A stretch of 55,286 nucleotides of DNA from a virus. The notes below the pieces were generated by a model. The model was not told the origin of the DNA, did no database searches, and saw nothing but the letters and a program-made list of their open reading frames with translations. Location of the stretch: positions 1-55,286 of the IMG/VR virus record IMGVR_UViG_3300027896_000052, one strand, 5' to 3'. Made by a program: the position numbers and the translations under genes. Position 1 is the first letter of the stretch; each line of letters begins with the position of its first letter. Shown piece after piece: positions 8,760 to 16,734 of this stretch.

Positions 8760-9324
8760 TGGCTATCCTCCTCCTCGGCTTCGGCTATCTTGATCTGCCA
8801 GCTTAAAATCTCCAGGGCATCGCTCATGTCTTCCGCGCTGCCGTTCATGGCGATCCGGGTTGACGTCAGATTATCGATTTTTCTTTCCAGCACCTTGACT
8901 TTCGCCTTCCGGTGCCAAAAATTAAAATCCCTTATGTCCATCTCCTCCAGGCGATCGTAGGAAATAGAGCCATGGAAGGCGTCAGCAATTATGCCGCAGG
9001 CGTCCCCCCAGGCTTCGAGGCGTTTTTTTCCTCTCCCGTCGGCCCCTTAGCAAGCTGCTTCCGTATCTCGGCGAGGAGATTCCGGATGTCCTTGACGTCG
9101 AGTTCGTTGGCGACCTCGGCCGGGCAGTTGCTGATCAGCGGAAGCTGGCCATAGAGGCCCTCGACCTTGCCCTTGGCGATCTGGAGCTCGAGTTTTTGGG
9201 CCGCCTCGAAACGTGCCCGGTTGATCCTCCCGACCTGGTAGGTCTTGCCGTCGATCTCAAAGGTGAAAGGACTGTGCAAGGCCCCCTTGGTGACGAAACT
9301 CAGAGGTGTTTTTTCAGGGCTCAA
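8756..9324 (-). CDS. Tail assembly chaperone GT, -1 frameshift product
   Basis: Predicted 189-residue fusion of the 111-residue G protein (first 101 residues) with an 88-residue extension in the -1 frame. After slippage at 9022-9028 the -1 frame is open (KKRLEAWGDACGIIADAFH) and runs without a stop into the segment that starts MDIRDFNFWHRK at 8941 and ends at 8756. This is the lambda G/GT arrangement directly before a tape measure gene. The GT protein would bind the tape measure and recruit tail-tube subunits. The 61-residue segment from ATG 8941 could alternatively be made alone. Confidence 0.85.
8989..9324 (-). CDS. Tail assembly chaperone G
   Basis: 111 residues. The likely start is a TTG at 9324 that overlaps the tail-tube stop; no ATG fits. 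It has an alpha-helical, Lys/Glu-rich pattern (ARFEAAQKLELQIAKGKVEG; LAEIRKQLAKG) and contains the slippery heptamer near its 3' end. As in lambda G, it is the more abundant form, with a minority of ribosomes shifting to make GT. Confidence 0.82.
   Translation of the reverse strand: MSPEKTPLSFVTKGALHSPFTFEIDGKTYQVGRINRARFEAAQKLELQIAKGKVEGLYGQLPLISNCPAEVANELDVKDIRNLLAEIRKQLAKGPTGEEKNASKPGGTPAA
9022..9028 (-). promoter_or_regulatory. Programmed -1 frameshift site A AAA AAC
   Basis: Read on the minus strand, GAA AAA AAC is in frame in gene G, giving the canonical X XXY YYZ heptamer AAAAAAC. The zero frame stops at 8989, while the -1 frame is open for 88 codons to 8756. The G-rich stretch CTGGGGGG lies about 13 bases downstream. 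Slippery sequence, open shifted frame and gene order all agree. Confidence 0.88.
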
Positions 9325-9842
9325 GGGGCAACCCCGATAGTCCCGAATTCGCCGTTCATGCCGCTGGTCATATCCGGGAAGACCAGGCACTTGCAGGCGA
9401 GGACCCGCTGGCCGGACCGGTCAAAGCCGATCTCGAATTCCCGGTACGGGTGCACCTTGTAGAGGTGCGTCCATTCGGAATGGACCGTGCTCACGACCCC
9501 GTCCCTCATCGGCTTGATGACGACGGCCTTGGCGTTGACGTACATGTCCGATCCGCATTTATTGCGGAGAGTCAGTACGCTCCCGCTCAGGGCCGAGCCG
9601 GGCCAGACCGTGTTGAGCTGTGCCAGGGTGCTCCGGGTCATCGGGATCGTCAGCTCCATCACGGAGCCGGCGAAGACGCCGTCGACCGGGGCGTCCCCGT
9701 AACCTTCCTCGAAGACCTTGCTCACGCTGTCCTTCATGGAGAGCGCGACCTTGCCCAGGAACGGACTCAGTTTGATCGCCGTTCCGCCGTAGTCCCACAC
9801 GACTTCGCAGGGACCGATGTCGCCCATAGGAAGTTTCGGCAT
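9321..9842 (-). CDS. Major tail tube protein
   Basis: 173 residues with a strong ribosome site (GAGGAGG). Size and position between the tail terminator and the chaperones fit a tail-tube subunit. It has a compact beta-rich, Gly/Val-rich sequence (VFAGSVMELTIPMTRSTLAQ; YREFEIGFDRSGQRVLACKC). Expected to be among the most abundant virion proteins. No Ig-like extension seen. Confidence 0.8.
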   Translation of the reverse strand: MPKLPMGDIGPCEVVWDYGGTAIKLSPFLGKVALSMKDSVSKVFEEGYGDAPVDGVFAGSVMELTIPMTRSTLAQLNTVWPGSALSGSVLTLRNKCGSDMYVNAKAVVIKPMRDGVVSTVHSEWTHLYKVHPYREFEIGFDRSGQRVLACKCLVFPDMTSGMNGEFGTIGVAP

Positions 9843-9870
9843 ATTTGCCTCCTCTTAAAATTTCGGCTCC

Positions 9871-10299
9871 TCAGAGCCGGGTAATCCTAAAAATATAGTT
9901 CGCCGAAAAGGTGAACGTCTTTTGCTCATTCGGATTTTCGATCGGCGCCGGCGGGGCGACTCCGGAGATCGTGTTCGCCAAATAGGCCTCCCCGCTCGTG
10001 AGAACGGGAAGCCGCCAACCGGCCTGGCCATGCATTTTATCGTAGAAGATCCGGGCATCCGCGCGCGCCGTAAAATATGTTTTCGCCCGGGTCAGAATCT
10101 GAATCGGCTTTTGCTCATAATCGGGCCAGTCATCATCCGTCGCCGACGTCGCATTCTCGAGGATCAGCGAGTACCTGTCGGGAATCGGGATCACGGGCGC
10201 GCCGGGCTTTTGGATCGGGAGATGGCCGACAAAGAGGTCGACCCCGATCGTCTTCCCCGTCCGGTTCTCGATAAATTGGGCTATTTCCTGAAGCATCAC
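9871..10299 (-). CDS. Tail terminator-like minor protein
   Basis: 142 residues. Start is a GTG at 10299 or the adjacent ATG at 10296, overlapping the upstream stop. The opening (LQEIAQFIENRTG) and the alternating pattern resemble phage minor capsid or tail-terminator proteins (LYS... RYSLILENA; PIQILTRAKTYFTARADA; AYLANTISGVAPP). In siphoviruses this protein caps the finished tail and docks on the head connector. Identity rests on weak pattern plus gene order. Confidence 0.65.
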   Translation of the reverse strand: MMLQEIAQFIENRTGKTIGVDLFVGHLPIQKPGAPVIPIPDRYSLILENATSATDDDWPDYEQKPIQILTRAKTYFTARADARIFYDKMHGQAGWRLPVLTSGEAYLANTISGVAPPAPIENPNEQKTFTFSANYIFRITRL

Positions 10300-10727
10300 C
10301 TGCCCCCATTATCCAAAACGTAATCCGCGATATCTTTCATCAGCTCGTCTTTATGCGTCGCTAACTTCGTTTCGAGGTATTTCGGGCCGCTTCCGGGAAG
10401 GGTCCAATGCGTGACCTCTCCCCATTGCTCATTGTTTACGGACTCATGGAGTTTGGCCGCGTATTCGGTATTGAATCCCCCGTCCTGTTCAATCCGATCT
10501 TCCGTGATGACGCAGGTCCCGATCGTCTCGCTGGCCCATAGCCGGCCCTGTTTATGCGGGACCCGCGGCTCTTCCTTGATGGCATAAGCCAAGAGTTTCG
10601 CCCAAGCCTTGAAAAGCGCCTTGGGAATGAGCGTCAAGGTGATGAGCCGGGAAACCGCACCCAAGCCTTTCAAGAGATCGTCGATGCTCTCGATCTTGAA
10701 GGTTTCGTTTTCAGGTCCGTAGGCCAT
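10296..10727 (-). CDS. HK97 gp10-like head-tail / tail-completion protein
   Basis: 143 residues. The pattern fits gp10-like proteins: an N-terminal helix (IDDLLKGLGAVSRLITLTLI), then PHKQGRLWASETI, GFNTEYAAKLHESVN, GSGPKYLETKL, and a final amphipathic helix. YAAKLHE and G.KYLE are recurrent motifs in that family. Position between the connector and the tail terminator agrees. Probably a neck protein. Confidence 0.75.
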   Translation of the reverse strand: MAYGPENETFKIESIDDLLKGLGAVSRLITLTLIPKALFKAWAKLLAYAIKEEPRVPHKQGRLWASETIGTCVITEDRIEQDGGFNTEYAAKLHESVNNEQWGEVTHWTLPGSGPKYLETKLATHKDELMKDIADYVLDNGGR

Positions 10728-10736
10728 TGGCTTTCT

Positions 10737-11048
10737 CTACCCGACGAGGGCCTCGTAATGGTGAATTATTTTCCCATTTTGGCACGGTTCGATGCTCAGG
10801 ACAGGGTGATCGATCCCTCCGAAACGAAGGACGGACCGGATGTCGGCCACGGTCATCGGCTTTCGGGACAACATGACGAGGGCCGTCGCTATGAGTTCCT
10901 CGCCTTTCCCGACTCGGAGGACCCGATGTGTCGTTTCGATCCTGCATTTTTCCGGCGTCAACGTCGGGGCCCCGGAAGGTTCGCCCCATTTATCGAGCGC
11001 CTGCTTCACCACGACCAGGTTATTGATCAGCAGGCTTTCGTAGCTCAT
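10737..11048 (-). CDS. Head-tail stopper / adaptor-like protein
   Basis: 103 residues, overlapping the methyltransferase stop by ATGA. A small beta-rich protein (PEKCRIETTHRVLRVGKGEE; SVLRFGGIDHPVLSIEPC) that sits between the two connector regions. In related phages this slot holds the second connector (stopper). The glycan cassette separates it from the first connector at 16731-17363, so the cassette has been inserted within the neck gene set. Confidence 0.6.
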   Translation of the reverse strand: MSYESLLINNLVVVKQALDKWGEPSGAPTLTPEKCRIETTHRVLRVGKGEELIATALVMLSRKPMTVADIRSVLRFGGIDHPVLSIEPCQNGKIIHHYEALVG

Positions 11049-11866
11049 GGCCGCGGCCCCTTTCCGCCGACCGAGCCGGAAATCGCTCTAGGAAGCCCCA
11101 GGACGGGCTTTTGGCCTCCATCGGGGGTCCTTGCCTGGCCGGCCTGCCGTTCGCCCTGGCCAGCCCCGATTCCGCCACGGCATGGCCGCAAAGGCTTCGG
11201 ACCGCTGGCCCTGATGATGAAAGCCCAATACCAAATGAAATTTCCGAGCCCTGGAGCCGTCCGCGGCGTCCCATCCTGGTTGACTTCCTCCTCCGTCACG
11301 ATTTCCGCCTCGAGGCCGTTCGGCTTCATGGCGCCGTAAATATCGGAAAGCGTCCAATTCACCTGGGGCTCGTAGATCCGGCCCGGATCGACGTCGCGCT
11401 CGCCGCCTGTCCGGACTCGGCAAAATTGGATCAGCATCCCTCCGGCCGGCCTGAGTTTCCAGCCGAAAGTCTCTAGATAATCTTGGGCGACCGCCCGGCT
11501 CAGGTGCTGAAAGACGTTGAAGGAATAAACGAAATCGACATCCGGCATCTGGAGCCCCCAGCCCGGCTTGTATGCGATCGGGTGATAATTGAAGATCCGG
11601 AGACCTTCGAGATAGGTCTCGAGCTCGGGCATGGCCGCCTCGACATCTAGGCAATAAACTGCCTCGACCAGCGGGGCCAGCTTCGCCGCCTCTCGGCCAT
11701 AGCCGCTCCCGATGATGGCGATCCTATGCTCTGGCTTCAGACTAAAATACTCAGCGATCTTCTTGGCGTCCGGGAAGACCCGCGTCCCATGGCCCTGGTA
11801 GTACGGATGTTTGGCGAAATACCCGGCTCGATGCATGGCGTTCCAGGCTTCGGGATCTTTGCTCAT
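11045..11866 (-). CDS. SAM-dependent methyltransferase (class I)
   Basis: 273 residues; start at 11866 overlaps the previous stop by ATGA. SAM-binding motif I is IAIIGSGYGREAAKL, the acidic end of strand 2 is VYCLDVEA, and motif IV-like VDFVYSFNVFQHLS follows. The region after motif IV (GWKLRPAGGMLIQFCRV) is typical of Methyltransf_11/25 enzymes. The last 50 or so residues are low-complexity Gly/Pro/Arg. Last gene of the glycan cassette; a sugar or glycolipid methyltransferase is plausible by context, but the substrate is unknown. Confidence 0.8.
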   Translation of the reverse strand: MSKDPEAWNAMHRAGYFAKHPYYQGHGTRVFPDAKKIAEYFSLKPEHRIAIIGSGYGREAAKLAPLVEAVYCLDVEAAMPELETYLEGLRIFNYHPIAYKPGWGLQMPDVDFVYSFNVFQHLSRAVAQDYLETFGWKLRPAGGMLIQFCRVRTGGERDVDPGRIYEPQVNWTLSDIYGAMKPNGLEAEIVTEEEVNQDGTPRTAPGLGNFIWYWAFIIRASGPKPLRPCRGGIGAGQGERQAGQARTPDGGQKPVLGLPRAISGSVGGKGPRP

Positions 11867-12417
11867 TCGATCACCACCAGATGGCTGAATTTTGATCCCA
11901 GGTCGGTTACCCGGGGGAAAATCTTGAAGTCCGAGGCCTCCCATTGTGAAACGTGGCCAGCCGATCCGTAAAAAACCTGGGAATAGAAAACGACCGCCCG
12001 CGGCGTCGATATCAGAATCTTTGTCCGGTCCTTGGCTTGGGGCTCGGCCTTGATCTCCTGCAGGAATTTCAGCATCCGTTCCTTCGAGGTGTGTTCGACG
12101 ACATCGATCATCAGGATCAGATCATGCATAGCGAAAAAGGGAGGTGGTACTTGAAATAAATTGACATGCGTATGATGGTCATAAAGACTCTGATGCCAAG
12201 GGAGATCGGTAAAATATTCCGCCTCCTCAATGCAGTTGATTTTGAATTTCGGGCGGGGGCTCAGATCTCCGGCCTCCGCAGCTTCGGACAGGAGGAGTTC
12301 GCGGATCAGTAGCCCAAATTTCCCGAAGCCGGCGCCGACGTCGAGGATATTCGTCGGCTTGATCCTCTTGATCGCCAGCAGGATCGCCAAAAGGTTTTCG
12401 GGATATGAGGTCATCAT
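11863..12417 (-). CDS. SAM-dependent methyltransferase-like protein
   Basis: 184 residues, ATGA-coupled on both sides. Motif I is ILDVGAGFGKFGLLI, strand 2 reads INCIEEAEYF, and the post-motif LILMIDVVEHTSKE is typical of class I methyltransferases that act on small molecules or glycans. TKILISTPRAVVFYSQ follows. The fold seems complete though short. Together with the neighbouring methyltransferase it suggests two methylation steps on one glycan or cap. Confidence 0.8.
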   Translation of the reverse strand: MMTSYPENLLAILLAIKRIKPTNILDVGAGFGKFGLLIRELLLSEAAEAGDLSPRPKFKINCIEEAEYFTDLPWHQSLYDHHTHVNLFQVPPPFFAMHDLILMIDVVEHTSKERMLKFLQEIKAEPQAKDRTKILISTPRAVVFYSQVFYGSAGHVSQWEASDFKIFPRVTDLGSKFSHLVVIE

Positions 12418-13319
12418 CGGACGGCCTCCCTGGCCTCGCCGTAAAGGGCCGCGATCCTGGCCGTCACGTTCTCGATCGAGTAGATGGTCATGTCTTCGGG
12501 CGGCTCCGTCCATTCGACTGCCGTGACCTTCCCGGCCCCGTCGACGGTATAAATCCAGCCCGGTTTACCGCAGGCCCAGCCTTCGATCGTCGTCCGGCCC
12601 AGCATGACGCCCGAGGTTTCGTCGCAGGCATGGATATGGTTTTCGATCTCCCAGATCGGGGGATAAATCTTGGCGTTCGCCGGGACATTTTCCGGTTTGA
12701 GGTGATGATTTTGGCCGACTAGCCGGAATTCTCGCTCTGTCTTCCAGCAATATTCGCCCGTCTTTCTGATGGCCTCGAGACGGAGCCTGTCGAAGGTCCC
12801 GACGAAGAGGACCATGGGCCGGGCATCCGGGTCCTGTGGCTGTTCCCGGAGGTATTCATAGTTCCGGTTGAAGCGCGTGAAATCGATTCCGTTCGGAATG
12901 ACGTCGACCCGCTCTGCCGGGATCCCGTCCTTCGCCTCGAGCTTGTCCTTGATGTCCTGGCGGATGGCGATGTATTTGAAGATCCGGGGGCTCAGGATCG
13001 GGGCCTCGCATTCAAATTGAGAGTGGACCGTGCTCACGGCGGCTGCTTTCGGGAAAAGACCGAGGAGGGATTCGCTCGGCTTCCGTTCATTGAGGTGGAG
13101 GACGTCGAAGTCCATCCCGAGAAGCGGGAAGCCCTCGCAGGGCACGGCCGTCAGGCCTGCGGCTTGGGCCCTGGCCAGCATCTCTCCGCCCAGGTTGATG
13201 AGCGGCGCCGTGATGACCGGCTCATGGCCGATTCGCTTCAGCTCCCGGGCGAGTTCGTAGACATACATTTCCGCCCCGGTGAGATCCCGAAACTGTCGGA
13301 TCGAAATCAGGACGCGCAT
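12414..13319 (-). CDS. Glycosyltransferase, GT-B (family 4-like)
   Basis: 301 residues. The N-terminal half has GAEMYVYELARELKRIGHE, the usual donor-side loop and helix of GT4 enzymes. The linker has VDVIPNGIDFTRFN, a hallmark of the family, followed by VLFVGTFDRLR. The C-terminal domain has GRTTIEGWACGKPGWIY, equivalent to the E-x-G-x-P donor-binding loop. The length is near minimal. No membrane segment, so probably cytosolic. It overlaps the preceding GT2 gene by 13 bases. Acceptor and sugar cannot be told. Confidence 0.85.
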   Translation of the reverse strand: MRVLISIRQFRDLTGAEMYVYELARELKRIGHEPVITAPLINLGGEMLARAQAAGLTAVPCEGFPLLGMDFDVLHLNERKPSESLLGLFPKAAAVSTVHSQFECEAPILSPRIFKYIAIRQDIKDKLEAKDGIPAERVDVIPNGIDFTRFNRNYEYLREQPQDPDARPMVLFVGTFDRLRLEAIRKTGEYCWKTEREFRLVGQNHHLKPENVPANAKIYPPIWEIENHIHACDETSGVMLGRTTIEGWACGKPGWIYTVDGAGKVTAVEWTEPPEDMTIYSIENVTARIAALYGEAREAVR

Positions 13320-14050
13320 GCTCGCCGCTCTTCTTTCTTCCGGGCATAAAGGGCTGAGTTTCGCTTGGCGAGGCTCTGCCAGCCATCGATTTTCTGGACC
13401 GTCTGGCGATGCCTGTGGTAGATGAAAACATGGAGGGCGAGGGCGGTTTGCCAGCCGGCCTTCCGGGCCCGGTCGCAGTAGTCATCGTCCTCGCCAAGGC
13501 AAAGCCCGAATTCCTCATCTAGCTTCCCGACCGCCTCGAGGGTTGCTCTCCGGATGGCGACGCAGCAGAAGGGGACGCAGGAGACCATGATCTGCCGGAG
13601 CCGAGGCGGCTGGGCGTTGAAATAGGCCTCCGGATCTCCGGTCCGGTAGCCCGTGATCAGGGAAAATCGCTCCCATCTCTGGATGCCGCCCGTATCCGTC
13701 ACGACTCCAAGGATCCCGAGCCGCGGATGTTCCTCGAGGGCTGCCAGCATCTTGTCCGTCCAGCCGGCCGTGACGACCGTGTCATTGTTGAGCAGGAAAA
13801 TCGGGTCCGATTCCGCCATGGCGAATCCCCGGTTGACCGCCTTTGAAAACCCCTCATTTTCCGGGAGCATCTGGCCGATCCATGGAAGTCCGAGTTGAGT
13901 AAGGACGAGCCTCACGACGGCCCGCTCCGCCTCGATCGATCCATTGTCGATCCAAATGATCCGGGCATCCGGTGTGTGCTTCCGGATAGAACGGAGGCAG
14001 TCGATCGTGAGATCACAGTTATTCCAGGTCGGGATGATGATATCGATCAT
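13307..14050 (-). CDS. Glycosyltransferase family 2
   Basis: 247 residues; the start at 14050 overlaps the previous stop by ATGA. The nucleotide-binding start is IDIIIPTWNNCDLTIDCLRS, a DXD-like metal site appears in FLLNNDTVVT, and the acceptor-side motif is LGEDDDYCDRARKAGW. This is the rhamnosyltransferase/WsaE-type GT2 pattern (ENEGFSKAVNRGFAMA). No transmembrane helices. Adds one sugar from a nucleotide donor. Confidence 0.9.
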   Translation of the reverse strand: MIDIIIPTWNNCDLTIDCLRSIRKHTPDARIIWIDNGSIEAERAVVRLVLTQLGLPWIGQMLPENEGFSKAVNRGFAMAESDPIFLLNNDTVVTAGWTDKMLAALEEHPRLGILGVVTDTGGIQRWERFSLITGYRTGDPEAYFNAQPPRLRQIMVSCVPFCCVAIRRATLEAVGKLDEEFGLCLGEDDDYCDRARKAGWQTALALHVFIYHRHRQTVQKIDGWQSLAKRNSALYARKKEERRACAS

Positions 14051-14727
14051 CGGCTGGGATCCTTTTGATCCGTGAGGCCCCATACGAGGCCCGCGGCTTT
14101 CCTGGCCATGCTCAGGGCCCGGTCTTGCTCCCTGAGTTTCCGGGCGTCGACATGCGTTTGATCCATTTCATGGCCATTATTCATCGGGTGGAAATGGATG
14201 AGCTCGGCGCGCGGTTCGAGCCAAAGCCGTCCGACGGTCAAGGCGTGGTTTTCGACTTCCTGGCAGGAAAAATGGAAATAGCCGGGATAGAACAGTTTTC
14301 TTCCCGGGTACCGGCGAAGGAAAGGTTGGCCGACCAGGGCGCACCCAGCCGGGCTGAAGACGCCGCATCCGATTTGGCTGAAACCGATGATCCCATCCTC
14401 ATCCGGGAAGTGTTCGGCCATGGCCTTGACCGCCGCTTCGATCGCTCCGGGCTGGAAAGCGATATCATCGGTCCCGTAAATCAGGGCGTCCTCCGCCCCC
14501 TGGGTGATAAGGTTCCGGCAAAAGACCGACCCGGAATGTTCCCGGATGAAAAGGACCCGGGAGATCCGGGGGTCCTCGAGGATGGCCTTCGACGTCTGGA
14601 CGTCACCATCGCAGACGACCGTGGTGAATATCGGGATCCCGCCGGCAGATGCCGGGATCGTCCCCAAGGTCCGCTTGAGCTTCTCCGGCCGGTTCCGCGT
14701 CGGGATGATCAGGTCGAGGCGCTTCAT
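14047..14727 (-). CDS. Glycosyltransferase family 2-like
   Basis: 226 residues. The N terminus LDLIIPTRNRPEKLKRTL and the central ALIYGTDDIAFQPGA (DD at the expected metal site) mark a GT2/GT-A fold. The C-terminal region HFSCQEVENHALTVGRLWLE and ELIHFHPMNNGHEMD replaces the usual EDxD loop and is His-rich. ATGA-coupled at both ends. It is diverged relative to its GT2 neighbour, so the two probably add different sugars. Confidence 0.82.
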   Translation of the reverse strand: MKRLDLIIPTRNRPEKLKRTLGTIPASAGGIPIFTTVVCDGDVQTSKAILEDPRISRVLFIREHSGSVFCRNLITQGAEDALIYGTDDIAFQPGAIEAAVKAMAEHFPDEDGIIGFSQIGCGVFSPAGCALVGQPFLRRYPGRKLFYPGYFHFSCQEVENHALTVGRLWLEPRAELIHFHPMNNGHEMDQTHVDARKLREQDRALSMARKAAGLVWGLTDQKDPSR

Positions 14728-15599
14728 GCGAGGGCCTCTTTATAGGCCGCGACGTATTCCTTGACGCCGTCTATCGCATGCCATTCACTTTCGACCCAGC
14801 TTCGGGCCAACTCCTGATGGAGTTTCAAAACCCCGGGATTATCGATGAGCTCCAGGAGCCGCTCCTCGAGGCTTTTCAAATCTGCCCGGACCCAGGGCAC
14901 GGCGTTGTTTTTATTGATGACCGCGCAGCCGAAGCAAGCCCCCTCGAGAGAGGTCCGGTGGAAGTTCCCCGTCACAACGTCGTCGATCAGGATATCGCTG
15001 ATACTTTTCATCTCGAGGTTCCTCTCGTAAGGTACCCCTTCGATCCAGATGATCTCGACATCCCGCTTGCCGGCGACTTCCTTCAGGATCCTCTTGACCT
15101 CGGCATAACCTTTCGTTCCCGGGAAGCCGAGAGGCATCCGGGTGCTTGGGGCGAAGGCGATCCGGACCTTGGTCCCTTTCCGACTCGGGCGGTATTCGTC
15201 CGGGTCGATCAGGTTCGGCAGGGCCGGCAGGCCATATTCCCGCTCCTGCAGAGGCTGGCGGATCGTGTACCGGATGGGCGTAAAATCCCACAGTTCTTTC
15301 CAATTCCCGAGCCGTGGGAGGCTATGAAATTGGGCAACGACGGGTTGGCCGGACCGTAAATCCGGAAGTTCCCGATGCATGTAATTGTGAACGTGCCATA
15401 GATCAGCGGCTGCCAAAATCGCCCTGCTTCCGTCATCCTTGCAGTTCAATTTGAGATCGATCGGGAAGATCCTGCCGTCTGGATAACCGATGTACTCGTT
15501 AATGAGGCGGACTTGGATATCCGTATATTTCCGCAGGGCCTTGAGTAGCTCCCAGGGCGCCGCGGCGAGCGGCGTTTTGCTGAAGATGGCGAGTTTCAT
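14724..15599 (-). CDS. Glycosyltransferase, GT-B (family 1/4-like)
   Basis: 291 residues. The N-terminal domain has DLWHVHNYMH, the middle has LPNLIDPDEYRPSRKG, and the C-terminal domain has IAFAPSTRMP with GTKGYAEVKRIL and a donor loop HRTSLEGACFGCAVINK. This is the order of a GT4 enzyme with a shortened C-terminal domain. Start and stop overlap neighbours by 4 bases. Cytosolic, with unknown sugar and acceptor. Confidence 0.83.
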   Translation of the reverse strand: MKLAIFSKTPLAAAPWELLKALRKYTDIQVRLINEYIGYPDGRIFPIDLKLNCKDDGSRAILAAADLWHVHNYMHRELPDLRSGQPVVAQFHSLPRLGNWKELWDFTPIRYTIRQPLQEREYGLPALPNLIDPDEYRPSRKGTKVRIAFAPSTRMPLGFPGTKGYAEVKRILKEVAGKRDVEIIWIEGVPYERNLEMKSISDILIDDVVTGNFHRTSLEGACFGCAVINKNNAVPWVRADLKSLEERLLELIDNPGVLKLHQELARSWVESEWHAIDGVKEYVAAYKEALA

Positions 15600-16003
15600 T
15601 CGCTTTCCCTCGCCATCGCCTTGAGCTCGGCGATCGTCTTCATGCCGCCGCGGGTCCGGCGCTCGATATCCGGCTCCAGGAGTTCGGACGTATAGATCTC
15701 GATGACCTCGCTGTCTTCAATGGCCTGGAATTGATGCCATATCCCGGGCGCACAGACGAATTCCACGCCCGCTCGAAGCCTGGTCTGGTCGATCATGCTT
15801 TTCCGATGGTCGCGGGGGTTTTCGGAATCTCGCCAGGTCAGGATGATGAGCTCGCCTCTCAGGACCGTGATGTGGTTCGTTTTGATCCAATGGCGATGCT
15901 CGCTCGAGAAGCCCCCCTTCTTGATCTCCAGGCAATGAACGGCGACCATTTTGTTCTGGAAAACGAGGGAAGTCTCACCCCACACCTTTCCTTCCGTCAT
16001 CAT
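15596..16003 (-). CDS. Cupin-fold sugar epimerase/isomerase-like protein
   Basis: 135 residues with a single cupin domain: SSEHRHWIKTNHITVLRGEL gives cupin motif 1 (His residues and the G.L end), and GVEFVCAPGIWHQFQAIED gives motif 2. WxHxF..EDSEVIEIYT resembles the mannose-6-phosphate isomerase type II or WxcM-like families. In a glycosyltransferase cluster a nucleotide-sugar or sugar-phosphate modifying role is the natural guess. ATGA-coupled to both neighbours. Confidence 0.75.
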   Translation of the reverse strand: MMTEGKVWGETSLVFQNKMVAVHCLEIKKGGFSSEHRHWIKTNHITVLRGELIILTWRDSENPRDHRKSMIDQTRLRAGVEFVCAPGIWHQFQAIEDSEVIEIYTSELLEPDIERRTRGGMKTIAELKAMARESE

Positions 16004-16734
16004 GCTAGTGCCTCCTCCATCCTTTGAAATTCAAAGCATCGAAGCCCGCTGTCGGGGTTGAGATTGATGACTCGTACCCCGCGACGCGCGAGCTCCGGAG
16101 CGATCTTCTCGAAAGCGGCCCGGAAGCCAATGACCTTGGCCTCATCCTGGGGGATCGGATGCCCGGCGTGGTAATGGCTTTTCCCGTCCTTGTGCTTCAT
16201 GTCGAAGCCCAGTAGGTAGATCGGGTTGGCCCCGAGGAGTACGGCCAGGTTGAAAGCCGCGAAGCCGCTATTATTTCCATGGCCGATGCCTTCCGAATAG
16301 TTCCAGCTAAATTCCCGGAGGCCATAGTCATAATTCTTGAGGACCCGGACGACGAAAATATCATCCGGGAGTTGAGCCGTATAGGTCAGGAGCCAGGCTT
16401 TATAGGCGGTCGTTTTATTGAACCGCGCCTGCAGACCAGGGAATTTATGTTCGTAGGTCCCGCCGAGGATCCAATTCAGGCAGCGGGTATCCATGGAGAA
16501 GATGACTGTCGGTTCGAAATCCTTGAAGGCGATATTGACGGCGATCGTCCGCCGGCCGCGGAGCCGGCGCCAATCGAAGCCTTCGAGGCTGGGCCCGCCG
16601 CCGATCAGGTATGCCGGCTTCTCGAGCCAGCTTCCCGCCGGCAGGACCTCGATCAGTTCCCGGTTCAGACAAATCGGAGAGCGGAAAAGCACGGGCGGCC
16701 GGCTTGCGAGGCTGGGGGCGGGCTGGATGTTCAT
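16000..16734 (-). CDS. DUF115-like / MptE-type protein, possible glycosyltransferase
   Basis: 244 residues. The nucleotide-binding part is AYLIGGGPSLEGFDWRRL and TIAVNIAFKDFEPTVIFSMD; the second half has NNSGFAAFNLAVLLGANPIY and LLGFDMKHKDGKSHYH. This is the pattern of DUF115 proteins (related to motility-accessory and some sialyltransferase-like enzymes). First gene of the cassette, ATGA-coupled to the connector gene before it. I take it as a sugar-transfer or sugar-activation protein with modest confidence. Confidence 0.7.
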   Translation of the reverse strand: MNIQPAPSLASRPPVLFRSPICLNRELIEVLPAGSWLEKPAYLIGGGPSLEGFDWRRLRGRRTIAVNIAFKDFEPTVIFSMDTRCLNWILGGTYEHKFPGLQARFNKTTAYKAWLLTYTAQLPDDIFVVRVLKNYDYGLREFSWNYSEGIGHGNNSGFAAFNLAVLLGANPIYLLGFDMKHKDGKSHYHAGHPIPQDEAKVIGFRAAFEKIAPELARRGVRVINLNPDSGLRCFEFQRMEEALA

